Source: Eubacterium sp. AB3007 (lineage in GTDB: Bacteria; Bacillota; Clostridia; Peptostreptococcales; Anaerovoracaceae). Taken from it: a stretch of 64,000 nt of DNA. The stretch covers positions 744,001 through 808,000 of the forward strand of contig NZ_JIAD01000001.1 in the NCBI RefSeq assembly GCF_000688015.1, in the 5' to 3' direction. Position 1 is the first letter of the stretch. Each line of letters opens with the position of its first letter. Both the position numbers and the translations under genes were made by a program. Under the pieces are notes generated by a model that saw only the letters and a list, made by a program, of their open reading frames with translations, was not told the DNA's origin and did not search any database. Of the stretch, positions 9,041 through 17,546 are shown piece after piece.

Positions 9041-11170
9041 TCAGGACCTTTTCCTCTCCACAGGTGACGGAAGCAGATCGGTCATGCTGGCCAGACCGGT
9101 GACCACCGTCGATCCATTATGGAGGAGCGCGGAACTGGCCGGCTGCAGCACCCCCAGGGTCCCCAGCAGGATCAGGATCCCGTTGAAGGAAATGATGAAC
9201 CTGTAATTGCCGTTGATCCGATCCATGAGAGCCTCCGCAAGACGCCGAAGCACCACTACCTGCTCCAGGCTTCCTGAAGCGATGGTAACGTCCGAGATCT
9301 CACGGGCGATGGCGGCACCATCGCTGATGGCGATCCCAACATCTGCTTCCGACAAGGCGGGAGCATCGTTGACCCCGTCACCGATCATGATGACCTTACG
9401 TCCCGCAGTGCGTTCTTCTTTGACGAACGCTGCTTTGTCTCCCGGGAGCACCTCCGCGCGATACTCATCCAACTGAAGCTTCTCCGCGATGGCCGCCGCT
9501 GTGCGCTCGTTATCTCCGGTCATCATGCAGACCTTGCTGATCCCCAACCCGTGAAGTTGATCGATCACCACTGCCGCTTCCTCGCGAAGCGGATCAAAGA
9601 TGCAGAGGACCGCCTTCAGCCTTCCACCGACCGCCAGATAAAGATGGCTGTACTCCGCCGGTAGTGCTTTCAACCTGCTCCTCTCTCCCCTGGGCACCAC
9701 GGTCTTCTCGTCTTCGAACACAAAGTGATAGCTGCCGATGATAGCCTTCTTCCCATCGATGGTACTGGCGATCCCGTGGGCGACCACGTAGTTGACATTA
9801 GAATGCATCTCCTCGTGGGTTATGCCCCGGTCCAGAGCTTCGTTTACCACAGCGTTGGCTACAGAATGCGGATAGTGCTCTTCCAGACAGGCAGCGATAC
9901 GCAGGCATTCCTGCTCCTCCGCCCCATCGAAAGTGATGATCTCTGCTACGGAGGGCACGGCGTGCGTCAGTGTGCCGGTCTTGTCGAATACGATGGTATC
10001 TGCCTCAGCGATGGCTTCCAGGTATTTCCCTCCTTTGACGGTGATGTCCTGGTTCCCAGCCTCCCGCAATGCGGACAGTACCGACAGGGGCATAGACAGC
10101 TTAAGCGCGCAGGAGAAGTCCACCATCAGAAACGCCATGGCTCTGGTAACATTTCTGGTCAGTAGCCAGGTAACCACCGTCCCAGCCAGGGACCAGGGAA
10201 CCAGGCTGTCCGCCAGATGAAAGGCCCTTTCCTCCGTTTGGGACTTCAGCTTCTCCGACTCCTCGATCATCTTCACCACCTGGTCGTACTTGCCGCTGCC
10301 GGCCGACTGGGTGACTTCGATCATACATTCGCCCTCTTCCACCACGGTGCCGGCATAGACATAGCCGCCGGGACGTTTCACCACGGGAATAGATTCTCCT
10401 GTCATAGAGGCCTGGTTCACCGCGCACTCTCCCTTCACGACTCGTCCGTCCAGAGGAATGATCCCGGCGGTGTGCACCAGGATCCGGTCGCCTTCCCTCA
10501 CCTCGTTAACACCCACCAACACGCGCTGCTCGGCACCACCCTGGGAGGAGTCCTCCGGAAGCACCTTCCAGACCTTGTCGATCTTCAGGCTCATGTTCCG
10601 GGCAAGGTCCGCCACTGACTTTCGGTGTGTCCATTCCTCCAGAAGTCCTCCGACCTCAAGCAGGAACATGACTGACCCTGCCGTGGAATAATCGCGACGG
10701 AGCATGGATGCTGTAATGGCGGCAGCATCCAGGACCTCAACCTTCAGATGACCATGACATAGAGATCGAAGCCCCATGCGCAGGAACTTCATACTCTTGT
10801 ACGCGTTCCAGAGGAGCTTCCAGCGGAAAGGAAACAACGTGTCTCTCACGACCTTCCCCGCCGCCTTCATCACCAACTGTTGTTCATACCTGCGGTTCAT
10901 GGCCCTTCCCGAGTTCTCCGGTACCATCTCCCGCAGACGCGCATCCCCGAAGGTGAACGCTTCCATGGCCTTTGCCAGATCGGCTTTGTGCCCTGTCTCG
11001 CGAAAGAACACGGTGGCACACCGCGTCCTCTCGTCGACTCTGGCCTCTCGCACAAAGCCCAGCGCCCCCAGATAGCACTCCAGTACGTCCGCATCCACCA
11101 TGGACATCCGCGTGACCGGGATCCTGTACCTGATGCGACGCATGGACTCGTGCAATACCGTTAGCCTCAT
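9041..11170 (-). CDS. P1B-like heavy-metal P-type ATPase with a non-CPx TM6 motif
   Basis: The likely start is ATG 11170, which overlaps the stop of the DUF6110 gene (ATGA), giving 709 residues. The phosphorylation motif DKTGT is in IVFDKTGTLTHAVPSV, followed by the TGDNERTA and GDGVNDAPALSEADVGIAI hinge motifs of P-type ATPases. The N-terminus (1-75) looks like a metal-binding ferredoxin fold but lacks CxxC. The TM6 site, usually CPC or CPx, reads FSCALKLSMP, so the transported metal cannot be taken from the standard subclasses. It should pump a metal or other cation across the membrane. Tight coupling to DUF6110 suggests joint function. Confidence 0.92.
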   Translation of the reverse strand: MRLTVLHESMRRIRYRIPVTRMSMVDADVLECYLGALGFVREARVDERTRCATVFFRETGHKADLAKAMEAFTFGDARLREMVPENSGRAMNRRYEQQLVMKAAGKVVRDTLFPFRWKLLWNAYKSMKFLRMGLRSLCHGHLKVEVLDAAAITASMLRRDYSTAGSVMFLLEVGGLLEEWTHRKSVADLARNMSLKIDKVWKVLPEDSSQGGAEQRVLVGVNEVREGDRILVHTAGIIPLDGRVVKGECAVNQASMTGESIPVVKRPGGYVYAGTVVEEGECMIEVTQSAGSGKYDQVVKMIEESEKLKSQTEERAFHLADSLVPWSLAGTVVTWLLTRNVTRAMAFLMVDFSCALKLSMPLSVLSALREAGNQDITVKGGKYLEAIAEADTIVFDKTGTLTHAVPSVAEIITFDGAEEQECLRIAACLEEHYPHSVANAVVNEALDRGITHEEMHSNVNYVVAHGIASTIDGKKAIIGSYHFVFEDEKTVVPRGERSRLKALPAEYSHLYLAVGGRLKAVLCIFDPLREEAAVVIDQLHGLGISKVCMMTGDNERTAAAIAEKLQLDEYRAEVLPGDKAAFVKEERTAGRKVIMIGDGVNDAPALSEADVGIAISDGAAIAREISDVTIASGSLEQVVVLRRLAEALMDRINGNYRFIISFNGILILLGTLGVLQPASSALLHNGSTVVTGLASMTDLLPSPVERKRS

Positions 11171-11466
11171 TTCTTCGCCCTCTCTTCTGCCGCAGCTGCC
11201 TCTACCATGGCCTTCGCCTCTTCCAGCTTCTCCGCTGCAGTTTCCGCTGCCTTTTCCTCGTTGATGATCTGAGCATCCTCGTAGATATCCTGACAGTTTT
11301 CTTTCAGGGTTGCCTGTGTCTCCATCACCTTGTCTCTGCCGCGCAGTACCAGAGCGGTACAGTCTGTGTAGATCTTCTTGGCACACTTGCTGGTCAGGGC
11401 AGCGACTCCAGCGGTCACGAACAATGCGCCTCCTGCGGCAAACACGGCTTTGTCTAAGTACTTCAT
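11167..11466 (-). CDS. DUF6110-like membrane-anchored protein
   Basis: 99 residues with one N-terminal hydrophobic helix (AVFAAGGALFVTAGVAALTS) followed by a long, charged, Ala/Glu-rich coiled-coil-like helix (about 45-99). This matches the DUF6110 family, found next to metal P-type ATPases in gut Clostridia. Its stop overlaps the ATPase start by four bases, so the two are translationally coupled. It may be a subunit or assembly factor of the pump. No catalytic residues are visible. Confidence 0.75.
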   Translation of the reverse strand: MKYLDKAVFAAGGALFVTAGVAALTSKCAKKIYTDCTALVLRGRDKVMETQATLKENCQDIYEDAQIINEEKAAETAAEKLEEAKAMVEAAAAEERAKK

Positions 11467-11505
11467 CTCGTTCAGTCTCCTTTTTAGTATTTAGTTAAGA
11501 TAGGT

Positions 11506-11536
11506 TAATTATAATTAAACGCTTCTAATTAGTAAC
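11506..11536 (-). promoter_or_regulatory. Putative promoter of DUF6110-ATPase operon with AT-rich palindrome
   Basis: Minus-strand -10 TATAAT (11508-11513) 17 bases after a weak -35 GTTACT (11531-11536). The -10 lies within the perfect 14-bp palindrome TTAATTATAATTAA (11506-11519), a possible operator for a metal-responsive regulator. No named consensus box is matched. Confidence 0.4.
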
Positions 11537-11591
11537 CTCTAACATTATACACTGTCCGGGATGTTATGGCAAGAAGGAAATCCTCCCGCTC

Positions 11592-11621
11592 TTGCACAGG
11601 CAAGCGTCCGTGTAGTATACT
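11592..11621 (+). promoter_or_regulatory. Promoter of the Nudix gene
   Basis: TTGCAC (11592-11597), 18-base spacer, TATACT (11616-11621), ending 22 nt before the Nudix start codon. Confidence 0.6.
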
Positions 11622-11643
11622 GGTAGCCGAAAGGAGTCACATT

Positions 11644-12114
11644 ATGGCTATACTCACAACGCTGTGCTATCTGGAACAGGACGGGAAATACCTGATGCTC
11701 CACCGCACCAAGAAAGAACACGACATCAACAAGGACAAATGGATCGGCATCGGCGGGAAGTTCGAGCCGGATGAGAGCCCGGAGGACTGCATGCTCCGGG
11801 AGTTTCGCGAGGAAACGGGATGCGAGTTGACCGACTACCGGCTGCGTGGGATCGTCACCTTTCTCTCCGGGGATGGACTGACGGAATACATGTTTCTCTA
11901 TGGGGCTGCTGGGTTCAGTGGAACCTTGCAGGACTGCGACGAAGGAGAGTTGATCTGGGTAGAGAAGGAGAAGCTGCGCGACCTGTACATCTGGGAGGGA
12001 GATAAGATCTTCCTGGATCTCATGGAAAGCAGCCAGGAGTTCTTCTCACTCAAGCTGGTCTACGACGGGCAGGAAGGGCTGGTGGAAGCGGTGCTGGACG
12101 GTAAGCCGCTATAG
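11644..12114 (+). CDS. Nudix hydrolase (8-oxo-dGTP diphosphatase-like)
   Basis: ATG 11644 follows AAAGGAG and is preferred over an in-frame start at 11566 that precedes the promoter. The 156-residue product has a full Nudix box, GKFEPDESPEDCMLREFREE followed by TGC, fitting GX5EX7REUXEEXGU and the metal-binding glutamates. The family cleaves nucleoside diphosphates linked to another moiety; the closest group by layout (LYLEQDGKYLMLHRTKK) is MutT/YtkD-like 8-oxo-dGTP hydrolases. It stands alone on the plus strand between minus-strand genes, with its own promoter and a terminator shared with the convergent flavodoxin-like gene. Confidence 0.9.
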   Translation: MAILTTLCYLEQDGKYLMLHRTKKEHDINKDKWIGIGGKFEPDESPEDCMLREFREETGCELTDYRLRGIVTFLSGDGLTEYMFLYGAAGFSGTLQDCDEGELIWVEKEKLRDLYIWEGDKIFLDLMESSQEFFSLKLVYDGQEGLVEAVLDGKPL

Positions 12115-12132
12115 ACCCCCGTTTCTGCCATC

Positions 12133-12177
12133 AAAAAGGACGATCGTGCTTCCACATGGAAAACGATCGTCCTTTTC
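12133..12177 (+). terminator. Bidirectional terminator
   Basis: AAAAGGACGATCGT pairs perfectly with ACGATCGTCCTTTT around a 15-nt loop. A/T tails on both sides let it end the Nudix gene (plus) and the flavodoxin-like gene (minus). Confidence 0.85.
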
Positions 12178-12186
12178 TGATACTTT

Positions 12187-12732
12187 CTAGATGGCCTCCC
12201 CGAGGCGTTTCATTCCATCTACCGCAGGCGTGTTCTTCACTGCGCCCGCATCATGGATGCCTGGAACGACGATATGCCCCTTGTTGTCCAGAGCCAGAAG
12301 GTCTGCGATCTTGTTGTAATTGGCAACGGCTGCGTCGAAGATCGAAGTATCCGGTCCCCCCGCGACCATGACCAGGAAGCACTCCTTGGGGCCGATGGGC
12401 TGCGCGCCGTTGTAGAAGCAGTACATCTTATCGATGGTGGCCTTCAGCTGGGCCGGGAAGGAGAACCAGTAGACCGGCGAGAAGATCGCCAGCACATCGG
12501 CTTCCTTCAGGTAACCCGCGTACTCCTCAAAATCATCCACATAGGAACATGGATGCCCGGAGCTGAAGCATGTCTCACATGCAACACACCCTGAGACGTT
12601 CTTACGGCCCGCGTCAAAGCGGAAAACCTGGTTGCCGGCTCTCTGGGCACCCTCGATGAAAGCCTCTGCCAAAATGTCTGTATTGCCGCCCTGCCGGGGA
12701 CTCCCCGTCAGAACCAGAATCTTCTTACTCAT
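12187..12732 (-). CDS. Flavodoxin-fold NAD(P)H-dependent oxidoreductase
   Basis: ATG 12732 follows GAAGGTGAT; 181 residues. The N-terminal strand and phosphate loop ILVLTGSPRQGGNTD is the FMN-binding signature of the NADPH-dependent FMN reductase / iron-sulfur flavoprotein family. A Cys pair plus third Cys (CVACETCFSSGHPC) matches the compact Cys motif of iron-sulfur flavoproteins (Isf), which bind a 4Fe-4S cluster, so electron transfer between ferredoxin and another acceptor is plausible. It lies just downstream of the microcompartment operon but beyond that operon's terminator, so cotranscription is not assumed. Confidence 0.85.
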   Translation of the reverse strand: MSKKILVLTGSPRQGGNTDILAEAFIEGAQRAGNQVFRFDAGRKNVSGCVACETCFSSGHPCSYVDDFEEYAGYLKEADVLAIFSPVYWFSFPAQLKATIDKMYCFYNGAQPIGPKECFLVMVAGGPDTSIFDAAVANYNKIADLLALDNKGHIVVPGIHDAGAVKNTPAVDGMKRLGEAI

Positions 12733-12744
12733 ATGATCACCTTC

Positions 12745-12782
12745 AAAAAAACATGTGTGGGCAGGAACCTCCCACCCACACA
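12745..12782 (-). terminator. Terminator of the choline microcompartment operon
   Basis: TGTGTGGG/CCCACACA stem with a 13-nt loop, then seven T on the minus strand (A-run 12745-12751). It follows the last shell gene (stop 12825) and separates the operon from the flavodoxin-like gene. Confidence 0.8.
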
Positions 12783-12824
12783 TAAGCTAATGGCTTGAAT
12801 TAACTTCTACTCTTGCCTGTCGGT

Positions 12825-13109
12825 TTATTTCTCTGGGGAAGGCAGAATGCTCTCGACCTCAACGTGCGGTCTCGGGATTACGTGAACGGACAGGAGCTCG
12901 CCAACTCTCTGAGCAGCTGCAGCACCAGCATCAGTAGCAGCCTTGACAGCGCCTACGTCTCCTCTTACCATAACGGTTACCAGTCCGCCGCCGACGAACT
13001 GTCTGCCGATCAGGTAAACGTTGGCTGCCTTAACCATAGCATCTGCTGCCTCGATGGATCCGATGAGTCCCTTGGTTTCGATCATTCCTAATGCATCATA
13101 CTTAGCCAT
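12825..13109 (-). CDS. BMC-H shell protein (PduA/CsoS1-like)
   Basis: 94 residues, one BMC domain: [20 protein letters not shown] ... [23 protein letters not shown], the canonical hexamer-forming shell fold and the normal length. Such hexamers tile the facets of bacterial microcompartments and have a central pore for metabolites. It is the last gene of the 18-gene operon, 58 nt after pduL, with a good AGGAGG site. It is one of several BMC-H paralogues here, which suggests different pore properties. Confidence 0.95.
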   Translation of the reverse strand: MAKYDALGMIETKGLIGSIEAADAMVKAANVYLIGRQFVGGGLVTVMVRGDVGAVKAATDAGAAAAQRVGELLSVHVIPRPHVEVESILPSPEK

Positions 13110-13167
13110 TTTAAATCCTCCTAAATATTCTTGTAAAGATTATATACTAAATTCTGTAAATTTTCAA

Positions 13168-13824
13168 CTATTTTATTAGCTTGAAATGAGATTTTGAGCT
13201 GATGCCAAAGGCATTGGCTTCCTCTGTATCTACATGGCATTCCAGGGCGCTGGAGTCATTGGCTCTGATGAGCACGTTATTCATGATTCCACCACGCTCA
13301 CCGCCGAATTCCATGGAGACGATGTCGCCGTCCTTGACACCGAATCTGGCTGCATCTGCCAGAGACATGTGGATGTGCCGCAGTGCCACGATGGTTCCTT
13401 CCTTCAGAACCACGCTGCCCTTAGGCCCTACCAGTGTCACGCCCGGAGAACCAGCCAGGTCACCGGACTGCCTCACGGGTGCCTTCACACCCAGTTTGAA
13501 TCCGTCTGCAGATAGGATCTCTACCTGTGTCTGCTTTCTGACCGGACCCAATACTCTGACCTTCTCGATAGCGCCCTTGGGGCCTACCACGGTCAGGGTC
13601 TCCTTGCAGGCGAACTGTCCCGGCTGTCCAAGATCCTTGATGTTTGTTAGCTCATAGCCAGCGCCGAACAGCGTTTCCAGATCAGCCTGGGAAAGGTGCA
13701 GGTGGCGGTTGGATACGCCTACCGGGATATCTGTCAGACCCTCCGATCCGCAGGATGCTCCCGTTGCTGCACTGGCCTTGGCTGCCTGTACAAGCTGCAT
13801 GATCAGTTCTTCGTAGTTAGCCAT
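13168..13824 (-). CDS. pduL: PduL-type phosphate acyltransferase
   Basis: 218 residues of the PduL family, unrelated to Pta. An N-terminal amphipathic helix (MANYEELIMQLVQAAKASAA) is a likely encapsulation peptide. The two-domain core contains the metal-binding motifs VSNRHLHLSQAD and ALRHIHMSLADAARFGV, whose His residues bind two zinc ions in PduL structures. It converts acetyl-CoA plus phosphate to acetyl-phosphate and CoA inside the shell, recycling CoA for the aldehyde dehydrogenase, whose gene ends 3 nt upstream. Fits the choline pathway (acetaldehyde to acetyl-CoA to acetyl-phosphate). Confidence 0.95.
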   Translation of the reverse strand: MANYEELIMQLVQAAKASAATGASCGSEGLTDIPVGVSNRHLHLSQADLETLFGAGYELTNIKDLGQPGQFACKETLTVVGPKGAIEKVRVLGPVRKQTQVEILSADGFKLGVKAPVRQSGDLAGSPGVTLVGPKGSVVLKEGTIVALRHIHMSLADAARFGVKDGDIVSMEFGGERGGIMNNVLIRANDSSALECHVDTEEANAFGISSKSHFKLIK

Positions 13825-13827
13825 CGT

Positions 13828-15486
13828 TTACTCTCCTTTCAGAGCCTTTACCATGGAGTCGATCATCGCGTTCAGCTGTGCGGTGTCGATGGGCTTGTCG
13901 TCCACTGCCGGAGCTGCGGCCGGAGCCGGTGCTACCGGAGCTGCGCTTTCATAAGCACCCTGCAGCTGCTGCGGGGACGGAGCATTCTCGATGCCTACTG
14001 GTGTGAACGGTGCGCATGCTCCGCAGGTCGGGCTGTAACCGATGTAAGCCGGAGCGGGTGCTGCGGCCGGTGCCGGTGCTCCTCCACCGATCTCAGGATG
14101 GTTGAAGGTCGGATCCAGCTCTGCCAGACGTGTCGCATCGATGATGCCGTAAGCCACTCTCTTCACGTTGATCAGATGCATCGGGGATACGTTCTCGGAG
14201 ACCGAGCTTCCGCCCCAGGTTCCGCAACCCAGTGTGAAGGAAGGAGCAAGTCCTGTGCTGGCACCTACGCCGCCCATGCTGCCGCCGGTATTGACCAGGA
14301 TTCTGGAAGCCGGCTTGGCGGAGAATTCCATGACCATGTTTCTGTCATTGGTATGGATGCTCATGGTGTGGCCGATACCGTTCTGCAGAAGCTTCTTGCT
14401 CAGGTCGCATGCCTCGTGCCAATCCTTGACACAGTAGAAAGCGAGTACAGAAGTCAGCTTCTCGAAGGACAGCGGATATTCTTTACCTACGCCGCCCTGA
14501 GGTCCGATCAGGACTCTGGTGTTGTCAGGAACGCTGATGCCAGCTGCATTGGCGATAACCAGCGGGGATCTTCCAACGAACTTAGCGCTCATGGAAGTGG
14601 TGCCCGGCTTGAACAGGAGCTTGCAGACCTTGGCGGTCTCTTCCTCGCTCATGAAGTAGCCACCCTGCTTCTTGAACTCAGCGATAACCTGATCTCTGTT
14701 GCATTCCTCGACGATGACGGACTGCTCGGATGCGCAGATGGTACCATAGTCGAAGTTCTTGGATGCCAGAATGTTTGCCACTGCCTTGGAAACGTCAGCG
14801 GTCTTCTCGATGTATGCCGGAGAGTTTCCTGCGCCTACACCCAGTGCCGGCTTACCAGCACTGTATGCCGCCTTGACCATTCCCGGACCACCGGTAGCGA
14901 TGATCATCTTTACGTTAGGATGATGCATCAGCTCGTCGGTTGCCGGCATGCTGGGCATGGTGATGCAACCGATGGTGTTTGCCGGAGCGCCTGCTGCCTC
15001 TGCAGCTTCCTTCATCAGCTGTGCAGCTTTCATGGTGCACTTCTTGGCGGAAGGATGCGGCGAGAAGACGATGGCGTTTCTAGCCTTTACAGCTATGATG
15101 GACTTGAAGATGGCTGTGGAAGTCGGGTTGGTGGAGGGAACGATTCCCATCAGCAGACCGACCGGCTCAGCGATCTCGATTGTTTTGTTGACGGTGTCCT
15201 CACGGAGAACGCCAGTCGTGTTCATGTCTTTGATATAGTTGTACAGAACGGTGGATGCGAAGTGGTTCTTGTAGGTCTTGTCTGCGACTTTACCGAACCC
15301 GGTCTCCTCAACTGCCATCTGAGCCAGCTCATAAGCGTGCTCCTCAGCAACCTTCACCATGTTCTGGATGATCTTGTCGATCTGTTCATGTGTATAGGTT
15401 GCGATCTGTTCTGTAGCGATCTGGCCCAGTCTGGCCAGGTCTCTTACTTCCTGTATGGAACGAAGATCATAATCCATGTTCTCCAT
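13828..15486 (-). CDS. CoA-acylating acetaldehyde dehydrogenase (active paralogue)
   Basis: 552 residues. The catalytic cysteine is Cys251 in [12 protein letters not shown], the signature of EutE/PduP/AdhE-type acylating aldehyde dehydrogenases, which turn acetaldehyde, CoA and NAD+ into acetyl-CoA. After the ~460-residue catalytic core comes an Ala/Pro-rich linker containing CGACAP, then a short amphipathic helix at the extreme C-terminus ([18 protein letters not shown]), a likely encapsulation peptide. This corresponds to the role of CutF in choline clusters. AAGGAGG precedes ATG 15486. A second, cysteine-less paralogue lies at 25400-26896. Confidence 0.95.
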   Translation of the reverse strand: MENMDYDLRSIQEVRDLARLGQIATEQIATYTHEQIDKIIQNMVKVAEEHAYELAQMAVEETGFGKVADKTYKNHFASTVLYNYIKDMNTTGVLREDTVNKTIEIAEPVGLLMGIVPSTNPTSTAIFKSIIAVKARNAIVFSPHPSAKKCTMKAAQLMKEAAEAAGAPANTIGCITMPSMPATDELMHHPNVKMIIATGGPGMVKAAYSAGKPALGVGAGNSPAYIEKTADVSKAVANILASKNFDYGTICASEQSVIVEECNRDQVIAEFKKQGGYFMSEEETAKVCKLLFKPGTTSMSAKFVGRSPLVIANAAGISVPDNTRVLIGPQGGVGKEYPLSFEKLTSVLAFYCVKDWHEACDLSKKLLQNGIGHTMSIHTNDRNMVMEFSAKPASRILVNTGGSMGGVGASTGLAPSFTLGCGTWGGSSVSENVSPMHLINVKRVAYGIIDATRLAELDPTFNHPEIGGGAPAPAAAPAPAYIGYSPTCGACAPFTPVGIENAPSPQQLQGAYESAAPVAPAPAAAPAVDDKPIDTAQLNAMIDSMVKALKGE

Positions 15487-15516
15487 TATGCAGTACCTCC
15501 TTGTTAGCTATGGGTT

Positions 15517-16254
15517 TTACTTCTTGAAGAATTCCTCGAACTGCTCAATGAGACTGTTCTTGTTGGCGTGCGTGATCTCTCTTCCTGCGATTGGGAATTC
15601 ACCGTTGTATTCGCGTGCGAGTGCTCTCAAATCAACGACTCTCTTCTTAGAAAGGATCTCCTTTACGACGCCGGGGCCCTTCTCCTTTACGATCTGATCC
15701 AGGAATTCTCTTGTCAGATTCTCCGGGATCTCGATAGAATCAATAGTTTCTTTGACGTCTTCGGCTGGCGTTTCTGGAGTTTCTACTATTTCCTTTGCTT
15801 TTTCCTGAGGCTCTTCTGCAACAGGCACTTCCTCTACAGGGTCTGCTTTCGGTTGTCTGCGAAAGGGTTCTGTCGGCCCTCCATCCTCGTCGTCATCGCC
15901 GTCAAAATTCTTTAATTTCCTATGGCTAGATATGTGAGACTCCTCATCGTCATCGGGGTGGATCTCTTCGCCATCCTCAGGGATCCTGTTGACGATAAGT
16001 CCGCTCAATGTCGAATGCGGTCTAGGAATAACGTGTGTCGAGATGATCTCGCAACCCATTCTCTGAACTGCGGAAGCTGCTGCATCTACGGATGCCTTAC
16101 AAGCCGCAACATCTCCTGCGATGATGATCGTAACGAGTCCGCCCTTGACGAAGCGTCTCTCGATCAGAGTAACCTCGGCTGCCTTCAGCATAGCATCGGC
16201 ACTCTCGATGGCAGGAACCAGTCCTCTTGTTTCAATCATTCCAATTGCTTTCAT
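15517..16254 (-). CDS. BMC-H shell protein with acidic linker and C-terminal SAP/Rho-N-like domain
   Basis: 245 residues. The first ~90 are a standard BMC-H domain (AIGMIETRGLVPAIESADAM, GGLVTIIIAGDVAACKASVDAA, STHVIPRPH). Residues ~95-175 form an acidic, Pro/Glu-rich linker. The last ~65 residues form a compact helical domain (VVDLRALAREYNGEFPIAG, then ANKNSLIEQFEEFF) resembling SAP/Rho-N nucleic-acid-binding folds. EutK of ethanolamine compartments also carries a C-terminal nucleic-acid-binding-like domain, but of a winged-helix type. The tail might recruit cargo, nucleic acid or the cytoskeleton. Domain order is seen; the function of the tail is inference. Confidence 0.85.
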   Translation of the reverse strand: MKAIGMIETRGLVPAIESADAMLKAAEVTLIERRFVKGGLVTIIIAGDVAACKASVDAAASAVQRMGCEIISTHVIPRPHSTLSGLIVNRIPEDGEEIHPDDDEESHISSHRKLKNFDGDDDEDGGPTEPFRRQPKADPVEEVPVAEEPQEKAKEIVETPETPAEDVKETIDSIEIPENLTREFLDQIVKEKGPGVVKEILSKKRVVDLRALAREYNGEFPIAGREITHANKNSLIEQFEEFFKK

Positions 16255-16298
16255 AATGAATGCTCCTTTTCAGATTTCATCAGTACTCGTTCTGATTA

Positions 16299-16973
16299 TT
16301 AATATGTGCAGTAGAATACCTTACAGAATGTATCTCCGCTGCTGAATACGACCTTGGATCCCTTCTGGATGAACAGGCAGTCACCCGGGTATGCGGTGTG
16401 CGGTCTGCCTTCCACTGTGACGGTCATGTTTCCTTCGACAACGTAATAGATCTCCTGTGGTTCTACATCCCAGTCGAAGGTGCAATGATCTACAGTCATG
16501 AACCCGGCGTTCATGGACGAACCATCATCTGCGCCGATCAGTTCCTGATACTGTACCTTGCCGTAATCAGCCTGGACACCTGTGTCGAGGACTTCCATCT
16601 TGATGCCGCTTCCTCTGGCGATCTTGAAGCCGTTGTCACATTCCTTGACATACGGTGTACTTGCAGCTGCCCCTGTCAGACTGCTCACAAAACTGTCCAG
16701 CATGCCCCTGTCTGCCAGGCCCTTCAGGACCTGATAGATCATGTCGCTGTTCAGTTCGCCGCCAGCTGCCGGAGCAGGTGCTGCCTGCGGTGCAGGCGTT
16801 GCTGGTGCCGGAGCACAAGCTGCTGCTGCGCATCCTGTTGTTACCTCGATACCGTTCTCGCGAATGATGTCCTTCGCTGCCGGCGTGATCAGTGTATTGT
16901 CATCGATGCAAAGGACTTTCTCGCCCTTTTCAACGATTTCTCTGATACACTTCTCAGTAATCAACGTTTTCAT
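16299..16973 (-). CDS. eutQ: EutQ-like cupin
   Basis: 224 residues. Residues 1-45 form a helical module (KCIREIVEKGEKV, then LITPAAKDIIRENGIEV) also seen at the start of the EutT-like protein of this operon. An Ala/Pro linker follows, then a C-terminal EutQ-type cupin (about 115-224: TFDWDVEPQEIYYVVEGNM, YPGDCLFIQKGS). EutQ proteins have been reported to bind acetate-kinase-like activity or to help compartment assembly; their role in choline compartments is not settled. It lies between the extended BMC-H gene and pduT. Start ATG 16973 has AAAGGAG about ten bases upstream. Confidence 0.88.
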   Translation of the reverse strand: MKTLITEKCIREIVEKGEKVLCIDDNTLITPAAKDIIRENGIEVTTGCAAAACAPAPATPAPQAAPAPAAGGELNSDMIYQVLKGLADRGMLDSFVSSLTGAAASTPYVKECDNGFKIARGSGIKMEVLDTGVQADYGKVQYQELIGADDGSSMNAGFMTVDHCTFDWDVEPQEIYYVVEGNMTVTVEGRPHTAYPGDCLFIQKGSKVVFSSGDTFCKVFYCTY

Positions 16974-16993
16974 TAACTTTCACTCCTTTCGTC

Positions 16994-17542
16994 TTATAAT
17001 AGTGATTCTATCAATCGATCGGAAGGGGATGGGATGTACTCTGAGTTGACCAATAACCCCTTTTCCGCTGCAATTGCTTCACCTGTTCTGATTCCGGTCT
17101 GGACAGCACCGACTTCGCCGGTAAAGGTGAAGTAGGACTTGCCGCCCAATCCGTTCCCCAGCCTGAGCTCGATGGGCTCCAGCTCAGCTGCCTTGAGGAT
17201 CTCATCGGCTGCGATGATACAGGAGGCCAGCGAGAAGGACTCAATGATCCCTACCGCCTCCAACCTGTCTGGCATCGTAGCTCCCGTGATCGCCGGGAAT
17301 ACGGAGTCCGTTACGTTCGGTATGACTATCGAATCGACGAAATACTCTTCAGCCATATCTTCACCCAAAGCTACGGAGGACTGTACCGCCGCAACGTCAC
17401 CAGTTACGATGGTGATGTACTTGCCCGGGCATGTACTGACGGAGGTGACGATCTCAACTTCCGAGATCTTTACCATCTGGTCAGCTACATATATGCCTCT
17501 TGCAATGCTCGTGAATTCGACCATTCCTATCGCTCTCGACAT
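16994..17542 (-). CDS. pduT: BMC-T (tandem BMC) shell protein, PduT-like
   Basis: 182 residues with two BMC domains (AIGMVEFTSIARGIYVADQM and AVGIIESFSLASCIIAADEI), the length and order of PduT. In Salmonella PduT, Cys108 of each protomer ligates one 4Fe-4S cluster at the trimer centre; counting from the start here, the Cys of LASC is also residue 108. The protein should therefore be a redox-active pseudohexamer passing electrons through the shell to PduS, whose gene lies immediately upstream (4-nt gap). AGGAGG precedes ATG 17542. Confidence 0.95.
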   Translation of the reverse strand: MSRAIGMVEFTSIARGIYVADQMVKISEVEIVTSVSTCPGKYITIVTGDVAAVQSSVALGEDMAEEYFVDSIVIPNVTDSVFPAITGATMPDRLEAVGIIESFSLASCIIAADEILKAAELEPIELRLGNGLGGKSYFTFTGEVGAVQTGIRTGEAIAAEKGLLVNSEYIPSPSDRLIESLL

Positions 17543-17546
17543 CCTG

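Noticed and set aside
12187-12732. Flavodoxin-like gene as last member of the choline operon
   Set aside because: A good intrinsic terminator (12745-12782) separates it from the last shell gene.
13696-15507. Long plus-strand open frame (603 codons) across pduL and the aldehyde dehydrogenase
   Set aside because: It is antisense to two clearly conserved genes, has Cys/Ser-rich low-quality composition, no ribosome site and no recognisable domain.
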